A DNA stretch of 38,012 nucleotides. Origin: SAR202 cluster bacterium. Lineage in GTDB: Bacteria > Chloroflexota > Dehalococcoidia > Lucifugimonadales > OSU-TB39. The notes under the pieces were generated by a model. It had not been told where the DNA came from, searched no databases, and saw only the letters and a list, made by a program, of their open reading frames with translations. The position numbers were made by a program, and so were the translations under genes. Of this stretch, positions 8,115 to 16,373 are shown in pieces (position 1 is the stretch's first letter; each line of letters begins with the position of its first letter). The stretch spans positions 1-38,012 of the forward strand of contig VFGY01000034.1 of the NCBI GenBank assembly GCA_009392195.1, read 5' to 3'.

Positions 8115-8645
8115 TTAATTACTTATACGTTTTTGGTTTAGTTTAATTCGTATGATATATGCAAAGGTTGATAACAAAACAATCAAAAAAATTAATGTCA
8201 AAATCCCTGGCAACGGAGAAAATTGTTTTACAAAAAGTCCGAACACGGCATTATTTTGGGAATTTTGGTCATTTATCAGTACTTTAATTTGCCAATTCCC
8301 AGGAACTTCAAATTTATGATTGAATTCATAAACAGAAGGGTCAATAGTAGATATATATGCTTTTTGAGGAAGAGTCCAATCATCGACGTCAGGTGATTTC
8401 AGAGAGATATATATGTTGAGGTCATATACGGGATTTTCCGTGTCTGAATCAATGATTTGTATGGAAAAATGCGTTTTACCAATTTGAGGTGAAGGAGGGA
8501 TGGTTCCAAGTTTTATGGTATATGCATCAATAGTCTGAGTTTGATAATTCGTTATTCTACCATTTGCTTCTGCTTTTATATTGGAGTGGTATAAAAATAA
8601 AGCACAGCTTAATATCAAATAACTTGCAACTATGATTTTTGCCAT
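8115..8645 (-). CDS. Membrane-anchored extracytoplasmic protein, FixH/YtkA-like beta-sandwich
   Basis: A 176-residue protein with an N-terminal signal or anchor (about 3-24), an extracytoplasmic beta-rich domain (about 35-140) and one C-terminal membrane helix (about 148-168) followed by a basic tail. The middle domain, with PQIGKTHFSIQIIDSDTENPVYDLNIYI and later KFEVPGNWQIKVLI, follows the pattern of YtkA/FixH-like domains, which occur beside copper-handling and cytochrome-oxidase genes. That assignment is by pattern only. It lies upstream of the cupredoxin-like lipoprotein gene on the same strand (gap 104 bases), which supports an envelope or copper-related pair, but nothing confirms copper binding: no His/Met-rich stretch is present. 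No clear ribosome site precedes the ATG. Confidence 0.6.
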   Translation of the reverse strand: MAKIIVASYLILSCALFLYHSNIKAEANGRITNYQTQTIDAYTIKLGTIPPSPQIGKTHFSIQIIDSDTENPVYDLNIYISLKSPDVDDWTLPQKAYISTIDPSVYEFNHKFEVPGNWQIKVLINDQNSQNNAVFGLFVKQFSPLPGILTLIFLIVLLSTFAYIIRIKLNQKRISN

Positions 8646-8804
8646 TTGCGAAGGTTGTTATTATTATTTCAGTATATCTAATAAAGTTAATAAGTTTATG
8701 AAATTAGTATACTTTAAGTTCGATAATAAATGTATTAAATTAGTTGGTAATATCATAAGTCGATTTATTATAGGAAAAATATTGGCTGGTAGTGAGTATA
8801 TTAG
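8646..8804. other. Divergent intergenic region, 159 bases
   Basis: This AT-rich gap separates a leftward membrane-protein gene from the rightward decarboxylase operon and should hold promoters for both. The only symmetry I see is the short palindrome AGTATACT at 8706-8713. No convincing -35/-10 pair can be chosen by eye. Confidence 0.4.
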
Positions 8805-9317
8805 ATGATTAATGATTGGGCACAAATAATCGTTAATGGGTTAAAAGAATCTGGAATCTCGTTTCTTAGCGGCGTTCCTGATTCGAGTTTAAGTAAAGTG
8901 ATTAATTTGCTTAAGGAAGATGATTATTTTACTGTAGTGCCGGCGACTAGAGAAGAAGAAGCAATAGGCATTGCATCTGGTGCATATGTTAGTGGGGTTA
9001 GAGCAGCTGTGTATATGCAATCAAGTGGAGTTGGCAACAGTATTAATGCTTTAGCTAGCTTATGTTTGCCAGCGAGAATTCCGATACCTATGTTGATCAA
9101 CCTAAGAGGTGAAGTGGGTGAATTTAACATCTCTCAAGTATTCATGGGTAGGTCCACACCGAGAATTTTTGATGAATTTAATATCGCAACATATATCATC
9201 GATTCTGATTATAAGTTGGAGGAAAAGATAATTGGTGCTTTGAAATTATGTTATGCCTCTCATCAGCCATTAGCGATGTGTTTAACACCTCTATTGCATG
9301 GAGGCAAAAATGCTTAG
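8805..9317 (+). CDS. TPP-dependent 2-oxoacid decarboxylase, alpha (PYR) subunit, sulfopyruvate/phosphonopyruvate type
   Basis: The 170-residue protein is the stand-alone pyrimidine-binding (PYR) half of a thiamine diphosphate enzyme. It shows the GVPDSSL motif near residue 23 shared by sulfopyruvate decarboxylase alpha (ComD) and phosphonopyruvate decarboxylase, the TREEEAIGIASGAYV helix with the cofactor-activating Glu at 50-52, and MQSSGVGNSINALASL. ComD/ComE convert sulfopyruvate to sulfoacetaldehyde; phosphonopyruvate decarboxylase makes phosphonoacetaldehyde, usually as one fused chain. The split form favours the ComDE-like layout but does not settle the substrate, and no ComABC, PepM, phosphonatase or sulfoacetaldehyde acetyltransferase gene is in the window. 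The stop overlaps the beta-subunit start by eight bases. The ATG has no strong ribosome site. Confidence 0.85.
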   Translation: MINDWAQIIVNGLKESGISFLSGVPDSSLSKVINLLKEDDYFTVVPATREEEAIGIASGAYVSGVRAAVYMQSSGVGNSINALASLCLPARIPIPMLINLRGEVGEFNISQVFMGRSTPRIFDEFNIATYIIDSDYKLEEKIIGALKLCYASHQPLAMCLTPLLHGGKNA

Positions 9318-9879
9318 GTTTGAGGCAATTAAGAAATTGCTCAGAGATTTGGATGACGAAGTAGTAGTTGTCGGTAATTTGGGTCCTACATCAGATGAAA
9401 TGTGGCATGCTGGAGATAGAGAAAAAAATTATTATACCTACGGTTCTATGGGATTATGTTCTTCAATTGCATTGGGTATTTCGCTTAATTGCAACAATAA
9501 AGTTGTAGCTTTTGATGGTGACGGATCTATATTAATGAATCTCGGTTCTTTAGCAACAATCGGTCGTGAAAGTCCTGCCAATCTTATTGTCGTGATTTGG
9601 GATAATGAAATGTGGGGGCAGGTAGGGAGACAATACAGCCATACCCATTACAGGACAAATTTGGAAGATATATCTAAAGGTAGTGGTATTAGCCGTACAA
9701 TAACCGTAGAGAATATAAAGCAATTAGAAAGCGCATTTTCTAAAGCGCTTTTTTCTGAAGGTCCTTGGGTGGTTATAGCTAAAATAGAAGAAGGTGAATA
9801 TATGCCTGTAGCTCCTGTAGAACCAGAGAAAACTACTTATAAGTTTAGGGAATCAATGTTGAAAAATGCTAAAACTTGA
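9310..9879 (+). CDS. TPP-dependent 2-oxoacid decarboxylase, beta (PP) subunit, sulfopyruvate/phosphonopyruvate type
   Basis: A protein of about 189 residues forming the pyrophosphate-binding (PP) half of the same decarboxylase. It carries YYTYGSMGLCSSIALGI, as in ComE and the C-terminal half of phosphonopyruvate decarboxylase, then the ThDP/Mg motif beginning GDGS near residue 70 and ending at the Asn of IWDNEMWG, about 27 residues on. It has to pair with the upstream alpha subunit to form active sites. An in-frame ATG at 9298 would add four residues, but GGAGG at 9300-9304 lies five bases before ATG 9310, so the shorter form is preferred. This ribosome site and start lie inside the alpha gene's last codons, giving translational coupling and equal subunit production. 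A tRNA-Leu gene follows 85 bases later. Confidence 0.87.
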   Translation: MLRFEAIKKLLRDLDDEVVVVGNLGPTSDEMWHAGDREKNYYTYGSMGLCSSIALGISLNCNNKVVAFDGDGSILMNLGSLATIGRESPANLIVVIWDNEMWGQVGRQYSHTHYRTNLEDISKGSGISRTITVENIKQLESAFSKALFSEGPWVVIAKIEEGEYMPVAPVEPEKTTYKFRESMLKNAKT

Positions 9880-9940
9880 AATGGTTTTAGTAGTTACAAA
9901 TATTGATTTTTAGTTGATGTCAAAATATTTTTAATATCTG

Positions 9941-9946
9941 TATAAT
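9941..9946 (+). promoter_or_regulatory. Probable -10 box of the tRNA-Leu gene
   Basis: A perfect TATAAT lies 18 bases before the first base of the tRNA, a suitable distance for a sigma-70-type -10 element. No good -35 sits at 17 bases; TTGATG at 21 bases is the nearest candidate. Confidence 0.45.
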
Positions 9947-9964
9947 TAGTTAGGTTATATAAAT

Positions 9965-10047
9965 GCCCAGGTGGTGGAATGGTAGACACGACAGACTTAA
10001 AATCTGTTGCCCGTAAGGGCGTGTGGGTTCGAGTCCCTCTCTGGGCA
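9965..10047 (+). tRNA. trnL-UAA: tRNA-Leu (anticodon UAA)
   Basis: Acceptor arms GCCCAGG at 9965-9971 and CTGGGC near 10041-10046 pair, with discriminator A at 10047. The anticodon loop is CTTAAAA within stem ACAGA/TCTGT, giving anticodon UAA. A long variable arm (GCCCGTAAGGGC) marks a class II tRNA, and the T-arm GTGGGTTCGAGTCCCTC is normal. CCA is not encoded: TTC follows the discriminator. Confidence 0.97.
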
Positions 10048-10136
10048 TTCTTTAGTGATTTAATTCTAATAAATAGTGCACGAACTGTGACTTATTCATA
10101 GTAGATCCCATTATCGATTATAGTTAGGTAACAAAT

Positions 10137-12230
10137 TTGAAATATTATAGAGTAGGCATAGACATAGGCGGTACTTTTACCGATATTGTATTTTTGGGTG
10201 ATGATGGCACTGTAAAAGTTATAAAAGAATCAAGTACACCTGATGATTATAGTAGAGCAGTTATCACTGGAATTAATTCAGGTATAACTGAGTTATCGAT
10301 AAATCCAGAAAATATAGTAGAAGTAAATCATGGATTTACTGTTGCTACTAATGCGATTCTGGAAGGTAAGGGCGAGCGTATGGCATTGATAACTACTAAA
10401 GGTTTCCGAGATGTTTTGGAACTTTCTCGTATAAGAACCCCTAAACTGTATGATCTTTACTATCAAAAGCCTGCTCCATTGGTAGAGCGTAGGTTCCGGT
10501 TAGAAGTAGATGAAAGAATTAATCATAGAGGAGAAATCTTAAAACCTTTGAACGTCAAAGATGTGGGGTTGGCAGTTGATTTGATAGATAATGAATCTAT
10601 AAATTCTGTAGCTGTATGTCTCCTCCATTCTTATGCTAATTCTCAACACGAGGAAATGATTGTAGATATAATTAAATCTCGCCTGCCAGATGTTCATTTA
10701 TCTATTTCAAGTCAACTTTTGCCAGAAATGAAAGAATATGAACGAACTAGTACAACTGTGATAAATGGGTATGTAAGACCAGTTGTTGAGAGTTATTTGC
10801 TGAAATTAAGTGATCAACTTAAAGCAATAGGTGTGAAAGTTCCTGTGTCAATTATGCAATCGAATGGTGGACGAATTCCTGTTGAAGTTGCAACGAAAAA
10901 ACCCATGTTTTGTATTGAATCTGGTCCAGCTGCGGGAGTTGTAGGTGCATTCATTATAGGTAAGCAATTAAATCAAGATAATGTAATCACTTTCGACATG
11001 GGTGGTACGACAGCGAAAGCATCTATCATAGAAGATGGCGAAATGCTTCTAGCACCTGAATACGAAGTGGGTGGAGGGATGAATGTAGGACATCGGTTAT
11101 TAAGAGGTTCTGGTTACATTTTGAGAGTGCCTGCAATAGATATAGCAGAGGTAAGCGCAGGCGGAGGTAGTATTGCGTGGACGGACAAGGCTGGAGGATT
11201 GCAAATTGGACCGAAAAGTTCTGGAGCGGTACCAGGACCTGCATGTTATTCACTAGGGGGTGTTGATCCTACAGTAACAGATGCTAATGTTGTACTAGGA
11301 TATTTGAATTCGAAAGCTTTGTTAGGAGGGAGGTTTCCAATAGAGTCTCAAAAAGCTTTTGACGCTATATCTGATAATGTTGGTAAATCAATAGGCGTAA
11401 CGGATGTTGAGGCAGCTTGGGGTGTTCATGTTTTAGCAAATTCAAACATGGGTAGGGCTTTAAGAGCAGTTTCAAGTGAGCGCGGTCGTGATCCAAGGAA
11501 ATTTAGTTTGATGGCATTCGGAGGAGGTGGGCCAATTCACGCATCTGGATTATCAGAGACGTTAGGTATTTCTCGTATAATCATACCTCCTTCACCTGGT
11601 GTATTCAGCGCTTTTGGTTTGCTTTTTGCAGATGTAGAACATCATTTTGTACAAACCTATTTTGAATCTTTAGATAATCTTGATTTTTCACATATAAATT
11701 CAATTTTGGATAAACTTAAAAATGAAGGTGAAACCCTTTTAAATAAAGAAGGTTTTAATAAATCAAATCAAATGTTTAATTTGCAGCTTGATGTTAAATA
11801 TTCTGCTCAAACTTCAGAACTTACAATAAACATAAATGACAAAAAAATTGACAAAGATTCTTTAAAAAACATTAGGCAACGTTTCATGGATGAGCATGAT
11901 AAAACATATGGATATAAAGTTGAAGAACCAATCCAATTAGTCAGCATAAGAATTGTAGCGAAAGGAATTTCCAAGCATTCAAGGATTCCTCAACATTTGC
12001 AGTTCGATTCGTCAGCATTATTTGAATTAAGTGGTGACAAGACGAGGGAAGTTTATTTTGGAAGTGACTTAAAATATGTGGCGACACCTATAATCTCCAG
12101 ATTAAATTTGGATAGCAAGGGTTCTAAAGGACCTTTGGTAATAGAAGAATATGATTCTACTACCGTTGTTCCTCCGAGATGGTCTGTAAGTATAGACGAA
12201 TTGCAAAATATAATAATGGTTAAAGATTGA
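10137..12230 (+). CDS. hyuA: Hydantoinase/oxoprolinase subunit A
   Basis: HyuA is the ATP-dependent subunit of N-methylhydantoinase/5-oxoprolinase-type enzymes, which open a lactam or hydantoin ring at the cost of ATP; related complexes carboxylate acetone or acetophenone. The 697-residue protein has the actin-like nucleotide fold: GIDIGGTFTD at 7-16 (phosphate-binding loop), the second loop TFDMGGTTAK in the middle, ESGPAAGVVGA just before it, and the catalytic-domain signature GSIAWTDKAGGLQIGPKSSGAVPGPACYS. Length is normal (about 680-720). The TTG start has TTAGGTAA nearby and gives the GIDIGGTFTD N-terminus at the expected place. It heads an operon with hyuB (gap 57 bases to the preferred start), a 294-residue unknown protein and an aminotransferase. 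Substrate cannot be read from sequence. Confidence 0.93.
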   Translation: MKYYRVGIDIGGTFTDIVFLGDDGTVKVIKESSTPDDYSRAVITGINSGITELSINPENIVEVNHGFTVATNAILEGKGERMALITTKGFRDVLELSRIRTPKLYDLYYQKPAPLVERRFRLEVDERINHRGEILKPLNVKDVGLAVDLIDNESINSVAVCLLHSYANSQHEEMIVDIIKSRLPDVHLSISSQLLPEMKEYERTSTTVINGYVRPVVESYLLKLSDQLKAIGVKVPVSIMQSNGGRIPVEVATKKPMFCIESGPAAGVVGAFIIGKQLNQDNVITFDMGGTTAKASIIEDGEMLLAPEYEVGGGMNVGHRLLRGSGYILRVPAIDIAEVSAGGGSIAWTDKAGGLQIGPKSSGAVPGPACYSLGGVDPTVTDANVVLGYLNSKALLGGRFPIESQKAFDAISDNVGKSIGVTDVEAAWGVHVLANSNMGRALRAVSSERGRDPRKFSLMAFGGGGPIHASGLSETLGISRIIIPPSPGVFSAFGLLFADVEHHFVQTYFESLDNLDFSHINSILDKLKNEGETLLNKEGFNKSNQMFNLQLDVKYSAQTSELTININDKKIDKDSLKNIRQRFMDEHDKTYGYKVEEPIQLVSIRIVAKGISKHSRIPQHLQFDSSALFELSGDKTREVYFGSDLKYVATPIISRLNLDSKGSKGPLVIEEYDSTTVVPPRWSVSIDELQNIIMVKD

Positions 12231-12287
12231 TGTTGGTAGTTGATAAAGTTTAACGAAGATAAACTGTTGTTAGTTAAAGGGGGCAAA

Positions 12288-14105
12288 GTGACTCGAGAAT
12301 ATGAAGGGCTAGATCCTGTAACAAGAGACATTATCCGGAATTATTTATATAGTGCTGCCGATACCATGGCTGTCACAGTTGTACGCACAGCTAGATCTTC
12401 AGTTGTTAAAGATGGAATGGATTTTTCCACTGCGATATTTAATGAGGATGGAGAGCAGGTTTCTCAGGGACTTACTCTTCCTTTTCATATGGGAGCAATG
12501 CAGCCAGCATTAGATGCTGTTAGGGAATATTTTGGCCCAGATGTTTCGCCCGGCGACATTTTTGCTAACAATGATCCATATGCTGGTGCGAGTCATTTGC
12601 CTGATATATTTTTGTTCAAACCTGTGTTTTATAATCAGACGTTAATTGCATGGACTTGCGTAATCGCGCACCATACGGATATAGGTGGTAGAGTCGCTGG
12701 TGGTAACGCTTGTGATAATACTGAGATTTATCAAGAAGGTTTAAGGATTCCTCCAATCAAATTATACGATAAAGGTGTCAGGAATGACGCTGTTTGGCAG
12801 ATATTACGGAAAAATGTAAGAGTACCTGATACTGTACATGGCGATGTTTTAGCCCAAATTTCAGCGTTGAAACAAGGAGAAAAAGATATTTTACAACTTG
12901 TTGAAGAATATAATGTTGAAGACTTAAAGATATATATGAAGGATATTATTGATTATACAGAGCGTTTAACTAAATCCGAGATAGATTTGTTGCCAGATGG
13001 TAGTTGGGAATTCACTGACTATGTTGATGATGATGGTATAAACCCAGATCCAATAAAAATTAAAGTTAAAGTGACTATTGAAGGTGAGGAAATGCTTGTG
13101 GATTTTGCAGGTACTTCTCCACAAGCTAAAGGTTCTATAAACCCTAATTTGCCATTTACAAAATCAGCGGTATATTCGGTGTTCAAAAATCTGACTAATC
13201 CTGATATTACAGCAAATGCGGGATTCTTTAAACCAATCAAAGTCAAAGCACCAGAGGGATGTTATGTGAACCCAAAACATCCCGCTCCAGTAGCTGCTAG
13301 AGGATTAGGAGGTTTTAGAGTTGCACAAGCAGTGTTTGGCGCGATGTCAAAAGCATTACCTGATAAAGTACCGGCAGCTTGGGGAGGTGGAGAAGTTGGT
13401 ATTAGTTTTGGGGGATATGACAAAAGCGGTAAAGCTTTTGTGTTTGTAGAATTTAACAATGATGGACCTAGGGGTGGAGGACCTTACTCAGATGGTGCTG
13501 ATGGAGCAGCAGCACCTGTTCATAATATGGCTAATACACCCGTTGAAATTATAGAAGCAAATCAACCGCTTAAAGTTAATAGATATGGATTTGTTTCAGA
13601 CACAGGTGGGGCAGGGAAATATCGAGGTGGATTAGGAATGGTCAGAGAGTATGAACTGCTTAATGAAGAGGCGATTCTGCAGATTAGATCAGACCGTAAT
13701 AAATTTTTGCCATGGGGTACACAAGGTGGTGGCCCCGGAAGTAGGTCATATAATATTTTGAATCCAGATTCAAATATGGAAATACTCCCATCCAAATTTT
13801 TGCGTACGTTGAATAAAGGAGATGTTTATCGATGTATACAAGCTGGAGCTGGTGGATATGGTGATTCATTGGAACGCGATATTAATGCTGTGCATGAAGA
13901 TATTATCCAACAGAAAATTACTACATATCATGCCAAGTCGCAGTATGGAGTAGTTGTTGATGATAATACTCTTGAAATCGATTTACAAGCTACGAAATCC
14001 CGTAGAGATAAAATGGCCAAAGACAGAGTGAATCATTCACGATCCCCAGAGGTGATACCCAGTTCTGAAATTTATTCTTGTAATGAATTGCCGACTATAG
14101 ATTGA
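12288..14105 (+). CDS. hyuB: Hydantoinase/oxoprolinase subunit B
   Basis: HyuB is the partner of HyuA and forms the ring-opening (or carboxylating) active site of N-methylhydantoinase/5-oxoprolinase-like complexes. The protein of about 605 residues opens YEGLDPVTRDIIRNYL, has HMGAMQPALDAV and the metal-site stretch FANNDPYAGASHLPDIF followed by AHHTDIGG, and ends with GGGPYSDGADGAAAP and GGAGKYRGGLGMVREYE, all usual for the family. A longer reading from TTG 12240 is possible, but GTG 12288 has AGGGGG at 12278-12283 five bases before it and begins at the conserved N-terminus, so it is preferred. Stop to the next ATG is 44 bases, with a good GGGAG site, so the following unknown gene is almost certainly in the same transcript. 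Confidence 0.93.
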   Translation: MTREYEGLDPVTRDIIRNYLYSAADTMAVTVVRTARSSVVKDGMDFSTAIFNEDGEQVSQGLTLPFHMGAMQPALDAVREYFGPDVSPGDIFANNDPYAGASHLPDIFLFKPVFYNQTLIAWTCVIAHHTDIGGRVAGGNACDNTEIYQEGLRIPPIKLYDKGVRNDAVWQILRKNVRVPDTVHGDVLAQISALKQGEKDILQLVEEYNVEDLKIYMKDIIDYTERLTKSEIDLLPDGSWEFTDYVDDDGINPDPIKIKVKVTIEGEEMLVDFAGTSPQAKGSINPNLPFTKSAVYSVFKNLTNPDITANAGFFKPIKVKAPEGCYVNPKHPAPVAARGLGGFRVAQAVFGAMSKALPDKVPAAWGGGEVGISFGGYDKSGKAFVFVEFNNDGPRGGGPYSDGADGAAAPVHNMANTPVEIIEANQPLKVNRYGFVSDTGGAGKYRGGLGMVREYELLNEEAILQIRSDRNKFLPWGTQGGGPGSRSYNILNPDSNMEILPSKFLRTLNKGDVYRCIQAGAGGYGDSLERDINAVHEDIIQQKITTYHAKSQYGVVVDDNTLEIDLQATKSRRDKMAKDRVNHSRSPEVIPSSEIYSCNELPTID

Positions 14106-14149
14106 ATTAATACTAGACGAAATCAAAATTATTATTTCGGGAGTGAAAT

Positions 14150-15034
14150 ATGGCAAAATGGGAATCTGTATTGAAACTGAATGGTGACCGAACAATAAAT
14201 GAAGGAACCCAAAAAAGTTTACGTGATTCAATTCGTAGAGGAGCCGACTTAAAGACATATACCGAATTCCGCTTTAACGAACATGTCGATACTAGCTCTA
14301 AAGATTCCCAAATCGTCGAAGAGGCTACTGAATTTAGAGTTACTTATTTAGTTGAAGATAGATGGGTCGCAGGTATTATGAATTTGAGACAACCAGTTTC
14401 TTTTTATAATGGATTCGGACCTAGGCCATCGATGTCATTTTTTATGTATAACGAGGATGGTACTCAAGCCATTGCGAGGCCTTATTTAGATGGGGTTACA
14501 GAATCTGAAAGACATTTGTATTCGCATGGTGATATGCCTAAATATCATTTAATTAAATCCAACGACGAGGACTCAAATGCTCCCAGTCAGAATTTCATAT
14601 ATGATTTTGAAATGTATAATTTCATGGTTAAAGACGATTGGAGGCATATTTATACTAATGATAGTAGCGGTAGAAGGTTGTTTGGTTCTTTGAAAGATTT
14701 ATCTGAAGCATCAAAAGAAGGATGTGAGTTTAAGGTTGGGATAAAAGGGTTATGTGATGATTTGGAGTCCGATTATGATGATATTGATCATGTTGTATTT
14801 ATACATTTAAACTCTTGTTATTATTACACTGAACTAAAATTAATGATTGGTTCTACTCATCCTTTGATAAGAGTTAAACCTCAAATTCCATTAGTATATG
14901 AAAGTAAGAATTGGGACTTTGGCTGGGCAGTTGTTAGAACTAATGGAGTAGGATTTATTAGGAAAATAGATCCTTATTCATTACAATTTACAGATTTTGA
15001 GCGCAAATTTGAAGTTCAATGGTATGTAAGGTAA
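14150..15034 (+). CDS. Unrecognised conserved-looking protein in the hydantoinase operon
   Basis: I do not recognise this 294-residue protein. It has no signal peptide, membrane segment or nucleotide motif. It is rich in aromatic and acidic residues and looks like a beta-rich soluble cytoplasmic protein. Distinct stretches that could define a family are FYNGFGPRPSMSFFMY near 87-102, the acidic middle, LCDDLESDYDDIDHV, HLNSCYYYTE near 223-232 and NWDFGWAVVRTNGVGFIRKI near 261-280. CGGGAG before the ATG is a strong ribosome site. The gene starts 44 bases after hyuB and ends four bases before the aminotransferase start, so it is locked into the operon and is a good candidate for a third component, substrate-binding partner or accessory enzyme of this hydantoinase system. 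That role is inferred only from position. Confidence 0.75.
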   Translation: MAKWESVLKLNGDRTINEGTQKSLRDSIRRGADLKTYTEFRFNEHVDTSSKDSQIVEEATEFRVTYLVEDRWVAGIMNLRQPVSFYNGFGPRPSMSFFMYNEDGTQAIARPYLDGVTESERHLYSHGDMPKYHLIKSNDEDSNAPSQNFIYDFEMYNFMVKDDWRHIYTNDSSGRRLFGSLKDLSEASKEGCEFKVGIKGLCDDLESDYDDIDHVVFIHLNSCYYYTELKLMIGSTHPLIRVKPQIPLVYESKNWDFGWAVVRTNGVGFIRKIDPYSLQFTDFERKFEVQWYVR

Positions 15035-15038
15035 ATGA

Positions 15039-16373
15039 GTGAATCAATATACTTCTGATTTAATAACTAAGGCTTCAAAATATATTCCTGGAGCTTCATA
15101 CTTTACCCTGGGTCCCAACCTGCCTGGAATTCCGGAATTTATAATTGAAAAAGGTTATGGCCCTTATGTTTACACAACTGATGGGGTCAAAATGTTGGAT
15201 GTTACCTTAGCTCATGGATCTTTAATATTAGGTCATTCTAATAAAGTAATATCTGAAGCAGTTAGAAAACAGATTGCTTTAGGTACAGCTTTGACTAACA
15301 TAACAAAGCCTGCTATTGAACTTGCTGAGTTGATGGTTGAGATTGTGCCCTGTGCCGATAAAGTGAGAATTGTTAATTCTGGTACTGAAGCGTCAATATT
15401 GGCAATTAGATTGGTAAGGGCAGCAACTGGAAAGGAAAAAATACTGAAATTTGAAGGTGCTTATCATGGTTTTGCTGATAATTTGATATTTAATACAAAT
15501 TATGGGAAACCAAATGAATGGTGTCCATATCCGGAGGCTTCTCCTGATTCTCTAGGTGTTTCGCTATCTCAAGCGAAGACAGTGTTGATAGCTCCTTACA
15601 ATAATCTTGAAATAACATCAAAAATTATTGATGAAAATATACATGATTTAGCTGGAATAATTGTTGAACCTGTAATGCGTGGCATTAATTCACGACCCGA
15701 GTTTTTGAAAGGACTAAAAGTTATTTGTGATAAATACAAAATACCATTGATTTTCGACGAAGTTATAACTGGCTTTCGAGTTTCTTTAGGTGGCGCCCAA
15801 GAATATTTTGGTGTTACTCCTGATTTGTCAATCTATGGTAAGTCTTTAGGAGCAGGTTATCCTATAGGAGCGATTGTTGGTAAAGATTCATTAATGAAGT
15901 ATTTAGACCCTTCATCCGAAAATGGGAATCATATATTCTCGATTGGTAGTTTTCACTCTAACCCGTTGTGTTCTACTGCGGCTTTATATTGCTTGAAAGA
16001 ATTGAAAAAGAATGGTTCTTACGAAAAATTAAATAATTACGGTGATGGTCTTAGGTCAGGTTTGTCACAAATTTTTGAACAATATGAACTTCCTCACGTT
16101 ATGACAGGTTTAGGCTCCATTATAGAATTCTTTTTCACTTCTGGTGCGGTTACTGATTATAAATCTAGCATTTGTAGCAATTTGGCCCTAAAAGATTTAA
16201 TAGGTTCTAATATGTACAAATTCAAAGTCGTTGGTGGTGGAGGGCGATACACCTGTTCAATCATGCATGGTGAAAAAGAACTGGATTGGATGTTAAGTGC
16301 TGTATCTAGTACTCTTGATAATGCTAGATCAACGGGAGTTTTAAATAGGATTATAGAAGGATCAATGAATTAA
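15039..16373 (+). CDS. Class III PLP-dependent aminotransferase (glutamate-1-semialdehyde aminomutase-like)
   Basis: A 444-residue fold-type I PLP enzyme. It shows the aminomutase-like SGTEASILAIRLVRAATG and FEGAYHGFAD, DEVITGFR with the Asp that contacts the PLP ring nitrogen, and Lys268 in IYGKSLGAGYPIG that forms the Schiff base. Homology is to the glutamate-1-semialdehyde 2,1-aminomutase/beta-amino acid transaminase branch. A haem-synthesis role is not favoured because the gene sits at the end of a catabolic hyuAB operon, where transamination of the amino or beta-amino acid released by ring opening makes sense. The GTG start has AAGGT eight bases upstream and begins four bases after the preceding stop. 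The exact amino donor and acceptor are unknown. Confidence 0.88.
   Translation: MNQYTSDLITKASKYIPGASYFTLGPNLPGIPEFIIEKGYGPYVYTTDGVKMLDVTLAHGSLILGHSNKVISEAVRKQIALGTALTNITKPAIELAELMVEIVPCADKVRIVNSGTEASILAIRLVRAATGKEKILKFEGAYHGFADNLIFNTNYGKPNEWCPYPEASPDSLGVSLSQAKTVLIAPYNNLEITSKIIDENIHDLAGIIVEPVMRGINSRPEFLKGLKVICDKYKIPLIFDEVITGFRVSLGGAQEYFGVTPDLSIYGKSLGAGYPIGAIVGKDSLMKYLDPSSENGNHIFSIGSFHSNPLCSTAALYCLKELKKNGSYEKLNNYGDGLRSGLSQIFEQYELPHVMTGLGSIIEFFFTSGAVTDYKSSICSNLALKDLIGSNMYKFKVVGGGGRYTCSIMHGEKELDWMLSAVSSTLDNARSTGVLNRIIEGSMN

Noticed and set aside
9965-10136. tRNA-Leu as a mobile-element attachment site bringing in the hyu operon.
   Set aside because: No integrase, no direct repeat of the tRNA 3' end and no compositional break is seen on either side.
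11026-13869. Long opposite-strand reading frames inside hyuA and hyuB.
   Set aside because: They are shadows of well-supported genes and lack ribosome sites and recognisable protein features.
15039-16373. hemL (haem biosynthesis glutamate-1-semialdehyde aminomutase).
   Set aside because: Sequence similarity to the family is clear, but the operon position with hyuAB points to catabolism; the symbol would overstate the case.
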